From Nymphaea colorata (lineage: Eukaryota > Streptophyta > Magnoliopsida > Nymphaeales > Nymphaeaceae), in assembly GCF_008831285.2 (NCBI RefSeq), contig NC_045144.1, forward strand, positions 15,425,858 to 15,489,857: DNA of 64,000 bases. The letters run 5' to 3'. The notes beneath the pieces were generated by a model. It was given only the letters and a program-made list of their open reading frames with translations. It made no database searches and was not told the origin of the DNA. Positions within the stretch are counted from its first letter, which is position 1. Every line of letters begins with the position of its first letter. The translations under genes were made by a program, and so were the position numbers. Of the stretch, positions 47,234 through 59,310 are shown one piece after another.

Positions 47234-49010
47234 AATGCAACTCCTATTTACCTTAACTTGAGAGTCAAAGAAAACTTTATACTAAAATATGGGGGGATAT
47301 GTCAATGCCCTGAAGCATGATTAATGGGCATATTGGCATGTTCTATATATTAAGTTAAAAAAATCTTCCTGACTGATAACTTTGAATTTTCTCAGGTCGT
47401 CCAAGAGAAAGATGTCTTGGATGCTTTATGTCAAAGTCGTTCTATAGAGAGAAGGTAAGATATTTAATGTTCAAATGGTATACTAGTTAGTTGGAGTTAG
47501 TGAATGGAGACTCACCCAGCCATCTAATTAAAGTCATCCATCTAAAGAGATGGGTAGTTGAGAAAAAAACTAGAGAAAATGTGTGAACACATATTATATG
47601 ACAAAAATACCTATTATATTTTTCTCTTTGTTTTCCTCTTAAGTGTCCATCATGTTCGATTAAGGTCCTCGTTAGATAGGTGGGTGGCTCTTAATATATA
47701 TATATATACACACACAAATGATTAGCTTGTTTATTATGGATTCTTTTTGGGTCATATTTCCATTAATGACTCAAATGATCCTATTAAGTACTAAAACCTA
47801 TGAAAAATGAACTACCGGTCCACAAAGAGTCATGCAATCACAATAATGCAAAGCTATCGATCATTAAGCTTTAATAATAACTGGAAGGTGTAGCATTTAT
47901 TCTGTTATGTGCTTTGAAAAAAATTCTTTGCTGATCAATAACCACGCAAGCTGCAGAAGATGCAATTCTATTCTAATATACGGAACCTTGGTTCGTGTCA
48001 TGAGTCAAACACACTGCATGTGTGTTCGGAACGGTGTGTCGCAACTGACCATGAATCGCATGTGTGTTCGGAACGGTGTGTGGTAACATGGCAACCCTTA
48101 ATTTCTCTCTGCATAAACCAAAGCAGGAAATAAGTTTCTTATATCAAACTAAGAAATGTATTTTTGGAAATCTGGAAATATGTTTCTTAAAAATCAAACA
48201 CAGAAATGTGTTTCTAGAAATATATTTCTCAGTTATCACACACTCATCAAAATGGGAATCGGAAATATTTTTTTCATTCCCTTTTTTCAGAAAATATATT
48301 TCCAGAAATATATTTCCAATTTCATAATTTCATGCCATCAAACGGCCCCCAAGAGAAAATGAGAAAAATCACTTTTTATTTTCCCTTTTTGTTCTCGTAA
48401 AAAAAAAAAGGAGGCTGTTCTTTATCTTTTCAAGGTCATTATTGTTGTAATTTCAAACACTGGATCCAATCATGCAACCAGATTACTCACCAATACAATA
48501 ATTCCAGTTAGGCATTTTAATTTCTGAAATAACTTACCAACAATGGGGCCGCAACTGTTAGAGATGTCAATATATCCAGTTTGATAAGATAATAGACCGC
48601 CATTGTGAAAACATCAGATATAAAAAAAATGTATACATCAATTAAAAAATTGGATCGGATTCATATTTAAGAAGTGACATTTGATTCAGATTCGCATTTG
48701 CATAAGATTTAGTTTCAAATAAAAGTCCTACATTCAACTATTTCACATATGGAAAATCGGCATGATGTTGTTAAAAGTTTGAATTTGGATATGGTTATAA
48801 ATATAAAAATCAGATTCAGATTGTTAAATCAGATTCCTAATTCAGATCTGGATATGAATTTTAGTTTACATATTTGAATGTAATCCAATCCATTAACATC
48901 CCTCACAACTATGCAACGAATGTGAAAGTAGACCTCGAAACTGCGCCCTTTATACGTTTTTGTCCTGTTTCAACCCTTATTTGCATTGCAACTTGATCCG
49001 ATCCATTTTG
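46771..49010. other. Spacer upstream of LHCB1 copy 4
   Basis: The stretch 46870-47080 matches 60150-60380. A CT/TA microsatellite is at 47155-47230. The stretch 47780-48060 matches the class A upstream unit at 34575. A 43-bp tandem duplication of GCATGTGTGTTCGGAACGGT starts at 48016 and 48059. About 48100-48350 is rich in inverted GAAATATATTTC words and ends CATCAAACGGCCCCC, suggestive of a MITE. About 48500-48900 is the AT-rich class A upstream repeat. No gene. Confidence 0.6.
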
Positions 49011-49164
49011 CACATGTGGGGCCCGTGAAATCAGAAAAATATTGACCATTAGATTTTCAAGGACCTCACAAATCAAGAGAACCAATCACAACCAAGCTAC
49101 TGATTTCATTGGATGATGTGGGCACAATGGCTAGTATCCTCACTGCCTCCACAGCGTATATAAA
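49011..49164 (+). promoter_or_regulatory. LHCB1: Class A promoter of LHCB1 copy 4
   Basis: CACATG (49011) stands at the G-box position. CCAAT at 49082 and ATTGG at 49108 are 26 nt apart. TATATAAA at 49157-49164 is the strongest TATA of the class A copies. Confidence 0.75.
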
Positions 49165-49252
49165 GGCAACGCCTGGCCTTAGGCAACTTCAAGCGCTCAC
49201 TCAACCCACTCATCTACCACCATCCTTGGACCTACCCTCACCCACTCCAAAG

Positions 49253-50050
49253 ATGGCGACCATGGCTCTCTCCTCTCCCACCCTCGCAGGCAGGGCTGTC
49301 AACATTGCTCCATCTTCCTCCGAGCTTCTCGGTGATGGCCGTGTCACAATGAGAAAGTCCGTTGCAAAGCCCAAGCCCGTCTCCTCCGGTAGCCCCTGGT
49401 ATGGTCCAGACCGTGTTAAGTACCTCGGCCCCCTCTCCGGTGAAGCTCCTTCCTACCTCACCGGTGAATTCCCTGGTGACTATGGCTGGGACACCGCTGG
49501 TCTCTCTGCTGACCCTGAGACCTTTGCCAAGAACAGGGAGCTCGAGGTGATCCATGCCAGGTGGGCTATGTTGGGTGCACTTGGGTGCGTCTTCCCTGAG
49601 TTGCTCGCTAGGAACGGAGTCAAGTTCGGCGAGGCTGTCTGGTTCAAGGCCGGTGCTCAGATCTTCAGTGAGGGAGGACTTGACTACTTGGGCAACCCTA
49701 GCTTGATCCATGCTCAGAGCATCCTGGCCATCTGGGCTACGCAGGTCATTCTCATGGGTGCAGTTGAGGGGTATCGCATTGCTGGCGGACCACTCGGTGA
49801 GGTGACCGACCCACTGTACCCAGGTGGTAGCTTCGATCCACTGGGTCTGGCCGATGACCCCGAGGCATTTGCAGAATTGAAGGTGAAGGAGATCAAGAAC
49901 GGCAGACTTGCCATGTTCTCCATGTTCGGGTTCTTTGTGCAAGCCATTGTGACCGGCAAGGGTCCCTTGGAGAACCTGGCTGACCACTTGGCAGACCCAG
50001 TCAACAACAATGCCTGGGCCTATGCCACCAACTTTGTTCCTGGCAAGTGA
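49253..50050 (+). CDS. LHCB1: LHCB1 copy 4 (consensus protein)
   Basis: Complete 265-codon intronless gene whose protein is identical to copy 3. The leader (CTCAACCCACTCATCTACC and CCCACTCCAAAG) closely matches that of copy 1, so copies 1 and 4 are sisters at the 5' end. ATG 49253 is in the same AAGATGGC context. The opposite strand is open for 300 codons by codon bias only. Confidence 0.97.
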   Translation: MATMALSSPTLAGRAVNIAPSSSELLGDGRVTMRKSVAKPKPVSSGSPWYGPDRVKYLGPLSGEAPSYLTGEFPGDYGWDTAGLSADPETFAKNRELEVIHARWAMLGALGCVFPELLARNGVKFGEAVWFKAGAQIFSEGGLDYLGNPSLIHAQSILAIWATQVILMGAVEGYRIAGGPLGEVTDPLYPGGSFDPLGLADDPEAFAELKVKEIKNGRLAMFSMFGFFVQAIVTGKGPLENLADHLADPVNNNAWAYATNFVPGK

Positions 50051-51752
50051 AGTACTCGCTGAAACTAAAGATTGTAAATTAGAAGGATTGTGTGATCTTT
50101 TTGTTGTGTAAAAATGTAACTCTGCTGTTCCAAAGAACACAACGTTTTTTCTCGCTTAAGTTTGCATCCAATTAATCTAGTGTCTGAATTCCCCCAAAAA
50201 AGGGAGATATTAAGTGCCATTTGCATTATGGCATGCCTGGAATTCGACTGATTTAACATGTGCAGATCCTGAACTTGATACAATATTATCCATGAGCTAA
50301 GTTTTAATGACCGGCCGCATAAATGGCCTCTGGCATAAGGTTGATGAAACAATATTGCATTTTAGAGTATACCGGTGCACTAATCTATTGTAATTGGCAA
50401 TGTATTTTTGCTGATTAGAAGCTGGGTAGAGAAAGTCTACTGTATATTGCAAACAGCATACTTGTCATAGGGAAGTTCAGTGCAAGCCCAAGCAGATCAG
50501 TTGAATCATGTCTTGTGGGTGAGCAGGGGAGAACCACCACCCGACTGAAGGCTAAAGCGCTTATCCAACCCTTCATTCTTCTAGGGCCGCTTGGCACGAG
50601 GAACTAATGTGCAGCAGATATGAAAAGTTTGTTGTTTCTTGTGAACATGATTCCATATATGTGGCCAAATATGGGTAGTGCCACTTCGTATGGGAAAGCT
50701 TTCTAACCACCAATGCTTATCATACTGCTCATACTGTGCCTATTGGCATCATATTCATATATGCAAAGAGACAGAGATGAAAGACTCAGATCCATCCAGC
50801 CCCTTTGGAACTCCGTGTTGGTTCCATGACTTATTGAGAACCCACGCGACCTACGACACAGAACACGTGCTGCCCATATATTGATAACCCTGCAGATACC
50901 AAACCACAGCAGGGCCTCCTTTTCAAGAGGCCAAAAGCATAGTTGGCAAACTCATGATTCAGACTCAGATCAAGTGATGACCGGGTCAGTGACTTGACTC
51001 ATTGACTTGGTGAGTTGACTCGTTAACTTGGTTAAGTTTTAAAATAACTTGAATCGGGTGAGTCAGGCCGAGTTGGGGCCAAGTTGGGGTGGGCCAAGGG
51101 GAGCCAGGCCAACCTTGACTTGTGACCAGGTTTTCTAGTGATTTTAGTTGACCCGGGCGATTCCCGAGCCAACTTGGTGAATCAGCCAATTATGGCCAAA
51201 AGCACATTATATATGAAAATTTTCCCTAAACTGCGGCTTTTCACTTATGAGATGCTTGTAATTACTAAATCAGATTCTCATTATTGGATTTGCATCAGAA
51301 CTTGACCAACATGCTAAATAACAACTAGTTTAGATTCAGATCTTTTAGTGCATAAAAGATAGTTTTTCTATATTTCCTCAACTCTAGCATAGCAGATAGT
51401 TTTTCTATATTTCCTCAACTCTAGCATAGCAGATCACTTTTTGTTCAGGTCCAAATTTACAAAGAAAAATTGGATTACTCCAAAGAGAATATCACTTATT
51501 CAAGAATCACTTTTATCGTTCTGTTAAAGCTGATTAATTTGATTAGTTTGTATACATTTGAGGAGTGCAAATTAAGCAAATATGTTGACTATGTAGTTTA
51601 CCTTAATTAATAAATATAAGTTATAGTTATGTATGTATGTATATATAGGATTCCTAGATTTTTCCATCCAAGTTTGGACAAATTAAATCTTGCAGCCTCT
51701 CACAGCATGTCGTATGATGCATTGCATTGGGCAGCAGTGATTTCATGGAGAT

Positions 51753-51800
<48 letters not shown>

Positions 51801-52560
51801 ATATATATATATATATATGAGAAGTAAGGAATAAAATCAGTCTAAAGTAGGATTATATTTTCAAGTATCTATTTTCCTTAACATTGACCATTCATAGGAT
51901 AGAAAGGGTTGTTGTCATGTGAAGAAAGAAAAACTAGAAAGGAGCCAAAAAAGAAAAAAAAAATACGTGAATAAGCAAGCAAGAAAAAATTAGTAGGAGA
52001 AGCTAGTCTGATAATATGGTCACTTTGAATTCATTTCCTTATATAATGTATACACAGGCACGCACACATACATACATTTTCTTCAACATCATCTTGACAT
52101 AAACAAAAAATGTAAAGATGCAAATATTTCCTTAGTGAAGGCCAAGGCACTATGCGGATGTCAAAGAGTAACCTATGTCTCCTCAAATGAAACCTTTGTT
52201 ACTTATGCAATACAAGGTTTGATGCTATCTGGCCCAAAGGCTACAACATGGCCAGTTGGGGAAGTAGTCGTGTAAAAGGCCGTTGGTTTGGTTTTTTTGA
52301 GTGCTACTCTCCTGAAGTGTAAACACATAATGGGATCATCACACTCTAGTTGATGGGTGTTCCATAGCCCTGCACTTAGAGGCCAAGACCTTGGAACAGG
52401 AGGGCCTTTGGGTCTCTTTTTCAGGCAGTGCATTGTTAACCTCCTTCTCACCCGAAAGACTTGATTCTCACCCAAAAGACTTGATGCTATCTAACAGTTA
52501 TGTGGGCTTTTCTCTTCTTTTAACACCGTTGTCGTTTGCAACCAAATATCTTACAATTCC
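50051..52560. other. 3' flank and spacer after LHCB1 copy 4
   Basis: The 3' flank matches the class A type to about 50430 (GCACTAATCTATTG, TTTTTGCTGATTAGAAGC). The stretch 50625-50930 is about 88 percent identical by eye to 60325-60612, including an ACACGTGCTGCCCATATAT stretch. A 37-bp perfect tandem duplication lies at 51361-51434 and a CT/TA microsatellite at 51757-51818. No gene. Confidence 0.6.
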
Positions 52561-53176
52561 TTGTTGTAGCCTCCCCTAAGATGTTGCTGCAGTGTTGAAG
52601 GCTTCCCGATTAACCTTGAGAGAATTTTCAATTTAGTTAGAACTTTTCCGTTTTCCAGTAGTGAGTTCATTTTGTAAGCAATATACCAAATATTTTTCAT
52701 CTTAAACTTTCTTTATCTATTATAATTTCGGCTAAGTTGCCAAACTAATGTCAAGTTGTTGAAGTTCACAATCCATGTCCTACAGTAATTAAGTAAAAAC
52801 TTCAGAAATTAATTGACAGTCGAAAGTGTGCAACAAATTAATGGGTATGTGCTCCATCTTGCCTATGCATGTCTCCACGCCTCCCTCAAATTAATGAGTT
52901 GTTAGACTTCGGATAGCACCTGAAGGTCTTGGGTCCAATCAAGATTGGGATTGAAGTTGTACGGCACCGAACATATTTGATAGGAGTATCTGAATCATGA
53001 AGAGAAAAAAAAAACTGTGAAAAGTTGGCAACGGTGATCGATCTGAATGAGAACACGAAGAATAGAAACATGTGGCCAGAAGTGGAGCCAATGAAGGCGT
53101 CATCATATTGCAAGATTTCAACAATATGAGCGCTGAAAGTCTGCCCTTTTCGCCGAGCTGCCTCCCCTTTAGCCAT
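52561..53176 (+). promoter_or_regulatory. Decayed class B upstream region of the LHCB1 pseudogene
   Basis: The stretch 52565-52790 aligns with 56240-56440 (TTGAAGGCTTC, GAGAGAATTTTCAATTT, GTTGCCAAAC). About 52995-53170 aligns with the class B promoters at 38660 and 56980 (GTTGGCAACGG, AACATGTGGCCAGAAGTGGA, GCAAGATTTCAA). The I-box position reads AATATG instead of GATAAG, and the TATA box is gone where the MITE begins. Confidence 0.75.
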
Positions 53177-53368
53177 TAGCGGATCTACGTGTGGGCTGGT
53201 GCGAGCCAGAGTCACTGCCCATGCCGAACAACACCAGCCTTTGAAAATCTATATTATGAGGGAGCTGGATCTAGGTCCAGCCACGTGTGGTGCCCACAAC
53301 AGACCCAGTCGATGCCAAACTCACTAAGGTTAATGCCCCTCAAATAAAATTTTCTGACTCAACCACTA
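53177..53368 (+). mobile_element. hAT-like MITE inside the LHCB1 pseudogene
   Basis: Left end TAGCGGATCTACG and right end TGACTCAACCACTA resemble the CAGTGGCGGA-type termini of the element at 33869. The interior has GTGTGGGCTGGTGCGAGCC and AATGCCCCTCAA. It lies exactly where the promoter and 5' half of the gene are missing. Confidence 0.6.
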
Positions 53369-53372
53369 TAAC

Positions 53373-53670
53373 ATCATGCATTCTGGCCATCTCTGCTAGA
53401 CATGTCATTCTCATGGGTGCGGTCAAGGGATACCACTCAGTGAGGCGACCGACCTACTGTAGCCAAAAGGTAGCTTTGACCACTAGGTTTGGCCGATGAC
53501 CCAGAACCTTTTGCAGGGTTGAAGGTAAAGGATATTGAGAATGGGAGGCTTGTTTGGGTTCATCTTTGTTCAGGCCACTGTGAAAGGGAAGGATCCCTTT
53601 GGAAAACTTGGCTGACCCAGTCAACAACAATGCTTGGGCCTATGCCACCAACTTTATCCCTGGTAAATGA
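53373..53670 (+). pseudogene. LHCB1: LHCB1 pseudogene, 3' part
   Basis: The sequence corresponds to residues about 152-265 of the intact copies, beginning in helix C (ILAI, then HVILMGAVKGY) and ending ATNFIPGK with a stop at 53668-53670. It has lost about 12 bases before the ILAI codons, a 15-base stretch after GGATACC, and the bases for the MFSMF part of helix A. Frame is broken near CTGTAGCCAAAAGG and again before CTTGGCTGACC. The 5' 150 codons, including helix B and its ligands, are absent. Upstream DNA is class B, so it descends from a sister of copies 2 and 5. Confidence 0.95.
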
Positions 53671-53856
53671 ACTCCATGTTGGATCTATCTTTTACTTTCT
53701 AATTTGACAATTTGCATGCGTAGTTGAGAGAAAAAAAAAATGTGAACTAATACTAGATGATGAGAAGTCCATCATCTTTTTATCATTGTTTTTCTTGTTA
53801 ACTGTCAACCATATTATATCAAACGGTGTTAATCAGATGGCTGAGTTTAATCTGTT

Positions 53857-54034
53857 ATTATAGATGCAATAACAAGCGAAACGCATTATATTAACTAAAA
53901 TTCAGCAAGTAAATCACTTAAATGTCGTTTATGTTCTTACAAGCTTGTGATTTCATTCCACTAAACCATTCAACATGCATGTTTAAACACATTTATGTGT
54001 TACTTTGTGATTTAAGTCATTCAATTGATCCCTT
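53857..54034 (+). repeat. Direct repeat, copy 1 (178 bp)
   Basis: ATTATAGATGCAATAACAAG through TCAATTGATCCCTTG recurs 549 bp downstream with about eight substitutions. Confidence 0.93.
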
Positions 54035-54405
54035 GTAGTTAACATAATGTGTTTCACCGTTTATAACTTCTACAAAGAACGATTTAAATGATTGAAATTA
54101 CAAGTTCATATAGTTAAAAATGGGATCTATGCATTAGTTTCATCCCTCGTACTTAATCGAAATAATTCAATTTGTCGTTACATCTATAGTTCGCGATATA
54201 AGCGATTGAAATCAGTTGTTCGTACAAACAGGAGTGGGATTTAAGTGATTCGTTTGATCACGCATACTTAATTAAATGTGACTTCAATTCATTAGATCCT
54301 TAACTACAAGTTCAACTCATTAGGGGAATGATAAGCGATCAAACGAATGACTTGAATTTCATTTCTTTTCATACAAACTTTTAGTTTGAACCATTTAAAT
54401 CATTC

Positions 54406-54583
54406 ATTATAGATGCAATAACAAGCGAAACCTCGTTATATTAACTAAAATTCAGCAAGTAAATCACTTAAATGTCGTTTATGTTCTTACAAGCTTGTGA
54501 TTTCATTCTACTAAATCATTCAACATGCATGTTTAAGCACATTTATGCATTACTTTGTGATTCAAGTCATTCAATTGATTCCT
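54406..54583 (+). repeat. Direct repeat, copy 2 (178 bp)
   Basis: Second copy of 53857-54034. The spacing suggests a duplicated unit of about 0.55 kb whose remainder has diverged, or two insertions of one element. Confidence 0.93.
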
Positions 54584-54716
54584 TATATAACTCTAAAAAG
54601 CCAGAATCGTCATTCAGTGTTCTCATAACTTTAATGCGTGCCAATCCATGCTTAGTCAAATGCAAATTAGAAACTAAACCTGAATCAAATTATGAAGATT
54701 AAGGTTTCCTGTTGAA

Positions 54717-54860
54717 AAACTGCTAAGGCTCACGTATAACGTTTCAGTTGGTTCTGTGAACATGCTTGACTTTAGTAATTCTGATTAGTAAACTTGCTCC
54801 GTCTAACATTGTGCCTAATGTCTACAAGCTGTTCTTTACTTGAAAATTTAAGTTATTCTT
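54717..54860 (+). repeat. Inverted repeat arm (partner 58990-59135)
   Basis: The words CATGCTTGACTT, AGTAATTCTGATTAGTA, CTAACATT, GCCTAATGTCTACA and GTTCTTTACTTGAAAATT recur in reverse orientation at 58990-59135. Confidence 0.9.
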
Positions 54861-55140
54861 CTCTTAATTGTCTGCACTATCCATGAATCTGTTGTCATAC
54901 ACAGAAGAGGGTGTTTGGCATTTGTAACATGCCTCTGTTCTTGGAAACGGGTTGCACGGAACCTAGGGAGAACAAGATGTTCTTATCTCTGCGTGAACAG
55001 GACAACGTGTTCTTACCCGTAACACCCCAACCCCTAGGAGGCTAGAACACTTTTTCAAAACCCTGGCTCGAGACCCACTCGATGGTTTCGATTGCTCCAA
55101 ACTCAGCGTCGCTCAGGCGCCACGCAACCATTGCAGGTAA

Positions 55141-55183
<43 letters not shown>

Positions 55184-55641
55184 CGGTCTGCCTTTGTTTT
55201 CTTCTCCATTCATTTTTTCTCCTCTTCCTCCTCACCCTCCTCTTCATCATTTTCTTCTTCCTTACATGTTATTTTTGCCAGCAGCGGTTGTTATCGACTC
55301 CATGTTGATGTCCCCCTTCTGTCCTCCTCCCATTCTGCAGTCTGTGGTAAGCTTAAACACACACAGTCTCTATCTCTCTCTCTCTGGTAAGCCTAAACGG
55401 TCTGCGCCACTTTATGATTCTTAGCATACACTTGCCTCTTGCTTCATGGTTTATAACTCTTGGTGGAGGCTGGATGGGAGTGAACGATCGTGGCCATGGC
55501 AAAGGTCGAACGGCATTCCACATGTTCGATTAAATGACCATGTTTCGGACCACCAATTTGCAAATATGAAAGGTGACCAGTTGGAGATAAAGGACCTCCA
55601 CCATCGCCGAGTTTTAATACATGCTCCAGCTCACATGTAAG
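54861..55641. other. Spacer, possible decayed gene fragment
   Basis: The stretch 55082-55136 reads MVSIAPNSASLRRHATIAG and is followed by a donor-like GGTAACC and a CT microsatellite (55145-55180). A further open stretch is at 55446-55640. I recognise no family and see no in-phase acceptor, so no gene is called. Confidence 0.35.
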
Positions 55642-55823
55642 CAGGGGCGGACGGAGGGGGGCCGCTTAGGCCGTGGCCTGCCCCGAACTAGCTGAAAAAA
55701 AAAAATTATATTAGAAAAATAAAAAAAATTAGTTGTTCAATGTATTTTTTTTACTTATGCCCTACCCAAATTTGAGATTGGATTATTTGGTCCGTCCCTA
55801 AACGAAATCCTAACTCCGCCCTG
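55642..55823. mobile_element. hAT MITE, 182 bp, with perfect 8-bp target duplication
   Basis: The termini CAGGGGCGGA (55642) and TCCGCCCTG (ending 55823) are inverted copies. CATGTAAG occurs directly on both sides (55634-55641 and 55824-55831), the 8-bp duplication of the hAT superfamily. GC-rich ends flank an A/T-rich middle without coding capacity. Confidence 0.93.
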
Positions 55824-55831
55824 CATGTAAG

Positions 55832-56985
55832 ACACCAATCTTACACACAACCTGCAAGATAACTAGTTCAGATAACAAAGAAACAAGATAAATCAAACAT
55901 AGCGAAGTACATTACAATGCCTCGAATGGGATCTTTGAAGTAGATAAGATAAGAGGCTTTGAATAGGTTAGTTACCACAAAATCATTTGCATAGCAACTG
56001 CAAGATAACGTATAATTTTAATTAGAAACATTGAGAAAAATGAACCAACTGATTTCTTTTACAATGAGTAAAACAAACAATCCCAAGGTCTGGTTGAACT
56101 TATTCCCCGTATCACGTTATGTAAAATTTTATTATGTGACGGGTTGATGCTATTTTGCCAGTTTTGTAGGCACCAATCAAAGGCTTGACTCTCTTTAAAC
56201 TGTCAGTGTGTTTTTCTTACCAATATCTCTATGTTAATTTCATGTTGTTTCCTCCAAGACTCTGCACTACAGTTGAAGGCTTCACAAATTTGAGAGAATT
56301 TTCAATTTGTTAGAACTTTCCTTTTCCAGTCATGAATTTTTTGTAATTTATGTAAGCTATCTACTAAATAATTTTCAGTTTAAGGTCTCACTGTTTATAG
56401 AGTTGCCAAACGGTATTAACTTGTTGAAGCTCACAAGCCATAACCTATGAAAATGTTCAGCAGAAGAAGGCCTAACTGAAAGGGTTAGAACAATGCGCCA
56501 GCCTTGGTGCTAGTCTGCTATATATCGCTGTTCCAAGAAGGTCTAGGTCCAAGTTTCACTTCGAAGATGATTTCAGAAACACAGTTCAGCAACCAAACAG
56601 AAAATAAAGAACTATTTCCGATGCATCTGTGTGTTTTTCTATTCATTTTAAATAATTTTCTACGATTACTTGTTTAAATCTGTGGGGAACCAGAAATTTT
56701 GGTAAGAGAATACTAATATATAGATTTTTAATTGAGAGGAGTCGCTGATATTAAAATGTATGCACCCTATAAAGATTTTTTAGGAGCTACGAGGCGTGTT
56801 CCCCTCCCATATGTGGTTTGGCTCTGCTTCAAATTAATGAGTTGGGAGAATTCAAACACATTAATAGCACAAGGTTTTGGGCACGATCAAGATTTAATTG
56901 CAGTTGCATCGCACTGAGAAATATATAATTGAAATGAGTAGCAGAATCTTGACAAAAAAAACTCGCACACTACTACTATTGAAAG
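55832..56985. other. Spacer upstream of LHCB1 copy 5
   Basis: The stretch 56240-56440 is homologous to the pseudogene upstream region, and 56530-56660 to 38380-38510 upstream of copy 2. A decayed class B unit with no gene. Confidence 0.6.
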
Positions 56986-57158
56986 TTGGCAACAGAAATC
57001 TGCATGAGAACATGGAGAAGAGAAACGAGTGGCCAAAAATGGGGCCAAAGATGGCATCGGCCTATTGCACAAGAGAAGAAGATTTCAAAGATAAGAGCGT
57101 GGAGGGTCCACTCCCCACATCAGCTCTGGCTGCTACCCTCACTTCCGCTCTATATATA
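56986..57158 (+). promoter_or_regulatory. LHCB1: Class B promoter of LHCB1 copy 5
   Basis: GATAAG at 57090-57095, the CCACTCCCCACATCAGC box, and TATATATA at 57151-57158. It is nearly identical to copy 2 from TTGGCAACAG onward, then diverges sharply upstream. Confidence 0.75.
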
Positions 57159-57249
57159 TGCACACTCGCCCAGCTCAAAAGGCACCCACTTCAGTACTCG
57201 TTCTAGCTCCATCACTAGCACCAATTAGTCCACCTACTCTCTTCTGAAG

Positions 57250-58047
57250 ATGGCAACCATGGCTCTCTCTTCTCCCACCCTCGCAGGCAGGGCTGTCAAC
57301 ATTGCTCCATCTTCCTCTGAGCTTCTTGGTGATGGCCGTGTCACAATGAGAAAGTCCGTTCCAAAGCCCAAACCCGTCTCCTCCGGTAGCCCCTGGTATG
57401 GTCCAGACCGTGTTAAGTACCTCGGCCCCCTTTCCGGTGAAGCTCCTTCCTACCTCACCGGTGAATTCCCCGGTGACTATGGCTGGGACACTGCTGGTCT
57501 CTCTGCTGACCCAGAGACCTTTGCCAAGAACAGGGAGCTCGAAGTGATCCATGCCAGGTGGGCCATGTTGGGGGCACTTGGGTGTGTCTTCCCCGAGTTG
57601 CTTGCTAGGAACGGAGTCAAGTTCGGCGAGGCTGTCTGGTTCAAAGCCGGTGCACAGATCTTCAGTGAGGGAGGACTTGACTACTTGGGCAACCCCAGCT
57701 TGATCCATGCTCAGAGCATCCTGGCCATCTGGGCTACACAGGTCATTCTCATGGGTGCAGTAGAGGGGTACCGCGTTGCCGGTGGACCGCTTGGCGAGGT
57801 GACTGACCCACTGTACCCAGGTGGTAGCTTCGACCCACTGGGTCTGGCTGACGATCCTGAAGCATTTGCAGAGTTGAAGGTGAAGGAGATCAAGAATGGC
57901 CGGCTTGCCATGTTCTCCATGTTCGGATTCTTCGTACAGGCCATTGTGACAGGCAAGGGTCCTTTGGAGAACCTGGCGGACCACTTAGCCGACCCAGTCA
58001 ACAACAACGCCTGGGCCTATGCCACCAACTTTGTCCCCGGCAAGTGA
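57250..58047 (+). CDS. LHCB1: LHCB1 copy 5
   Basis: Complete 265-codon intronless gene with private changes Pro38 for Ala (mature position 5, near the phosphorylation site) and Val176 for Ile after helix C. Its coding subclass matches copy 2. Its 3' flank (GAGCTCTCTAATTGGGGG) is unlike all other copies and lacks the AAAGATTGTAAAT element, so sequence exchange ended at the stop codon. ATG 57250 follows the leader CTTCTGAAG. Confidence 0.97.
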   Translation: MATMALSSPTLAGRAVNIAPSSSELLGDGRVTMRKSVPKPKPVSSGSPWYGPDRVKYLGPLSGEAPSYLTGEFPGDYGWDTAGLSADPETFAKNRELEVIHARWAMLGALGCVFPELLARNGVKFGEAVWFKAGAQIFSEGGLDYLGNPSLIHAQSILAIWATQVILMGAVEGYRVAGGPLGEVTDPLYPGGSFDPLGLADDPEAFAELKVKEIKNGRLAMFSMFGFFVQAIVTGKGPLENLADHLADPVNNNAWAYATNFVPGK

Positions 58048-59310
58048 GCTCTCTAATTGGGGGATACCCATGTTTGTAACTACATGAAAATTATTCTCTC
58101 CCCAAAGTGTGAAATGAGTTCTGCTACTTAAAAAATACCATTTTTCTGATCTATGTTGACTGTTGTATTTCAAATATTAGCCTTATAGAGGAATATAAAC
58201 GGTGAGGCATACACCAGTCTATTGTGTTTGTCTTCTAATGGTCCAGTTTTAGCACTTGGTTCCATTGCCCCTGAGCTTAAGGTGAGCTACTGTGTGGAAA
58301 CACTAAATTCATGGTGATGTATGGAAACCAGTTATAATCGTCAGTTCTTCTGCTCATTTGAGCAGCAGATCTACTTCCATTAGCTTCTTGCAGGGAATCA
58401 AAATTCAAATGATTTTCATTTACATCCTTGTGGAATTACATTTCTCAATTTTCTTGTCTTTTGTTGGCAAGATCGTAGCCTGTAAAGATCAGGATGTCAT
58501 TGCTCATTCTATAGTGCAAGCTTAGAACGTACAGTAGATATCAGTCACATGATTAACTCTGACAAGATACAAATATACTCTTAAGGTTGCAAATAGCTTG
58601 GAAATTTATTATACAGACATTGCCTGCAATAGATTTCTGCTTAAACATTCTGTGCAAAATGCGGCCTTCGTGTTTTACATTAACAATATACAATGCCCTT
58701 TTATTTATTTCCAGTGCTTATGTTGCATTCATAAATTCAAGCTCTGGCTTCCTGCTTGGTGGTTTTTTTTTGCTTTCTGTTGCTCTCAAGTTCTTTCTTT
58801 CCATACAAAGATCCAGATTTCATCAAACATTTGCGTTAATGAAATTGTAATTTGAAAGTTTGTTGTCGGGCAAATTTTACCAACTCTGCTTCAAGTTTTT
58901 GCATTCTGAGTTTGGTGGAGCAAACCTGAAAACTTTTGATCCCTTTAATATGAAAACAGATTCATGCATGGTGCAGAAAATGAAGAGAAATAGCTTAAAT
59001 TTTCAAGTAAAGAACAAGGTGTAGACATTAGGCATAATGTTAGACAGAGCAAACCTACTAATCAGAATTACTAAATACAAGTCAAGCATGCTCGCAGGAC
59101 CAACTGGGACATTATACGTCGAGCTCAGCAGTTTTGATCCAAATTCGAAAGGAATTAGTATGGTGGTTGTAGCGATCTAGAAATGAAAATCCGATTTTTT
59201 TGTGCTTTCCAGTTGTTGATCAATTCGGGAAAAGTAAGAACACCCTGCCTAATCGCCATATTCTAAATTCTAGACGAAATGGCAAGAACAATAAGTGCTA
59301 GCAAACCTAT
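58048..59310. other. Spacer after LHCB1 copy 5
   Basis: Unique 3' flank, then the inverted repeat arm 58990-59135. From about 59170 (GAAATGAAAATCCGATTT) it is homologous to 44520 onward. No gene; the plus-strand open stretch at 58587-58855 is T-rich and unsupported. Confidence 0.55.
58990..59135 (-). repeat. Inverted repeat arm (partner 54717-54860)
   Basis: Reverse-complement counterpart. The two arms bracket the hAT MITE and LHCB1 copy 5. Confidence 0.9.

Larger units (their letters stand above)
53671..54716. other. Spacer with a dispersed direct repeat
   Basis: Holds the repeat pair 53857-54034 and 54406-54583. The rest is AT-rich with many AAGTGATT/AATCATTT-type words. The open frame at 54472-54702 runs through the repeat and is not called. 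Confidence 0.5.
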
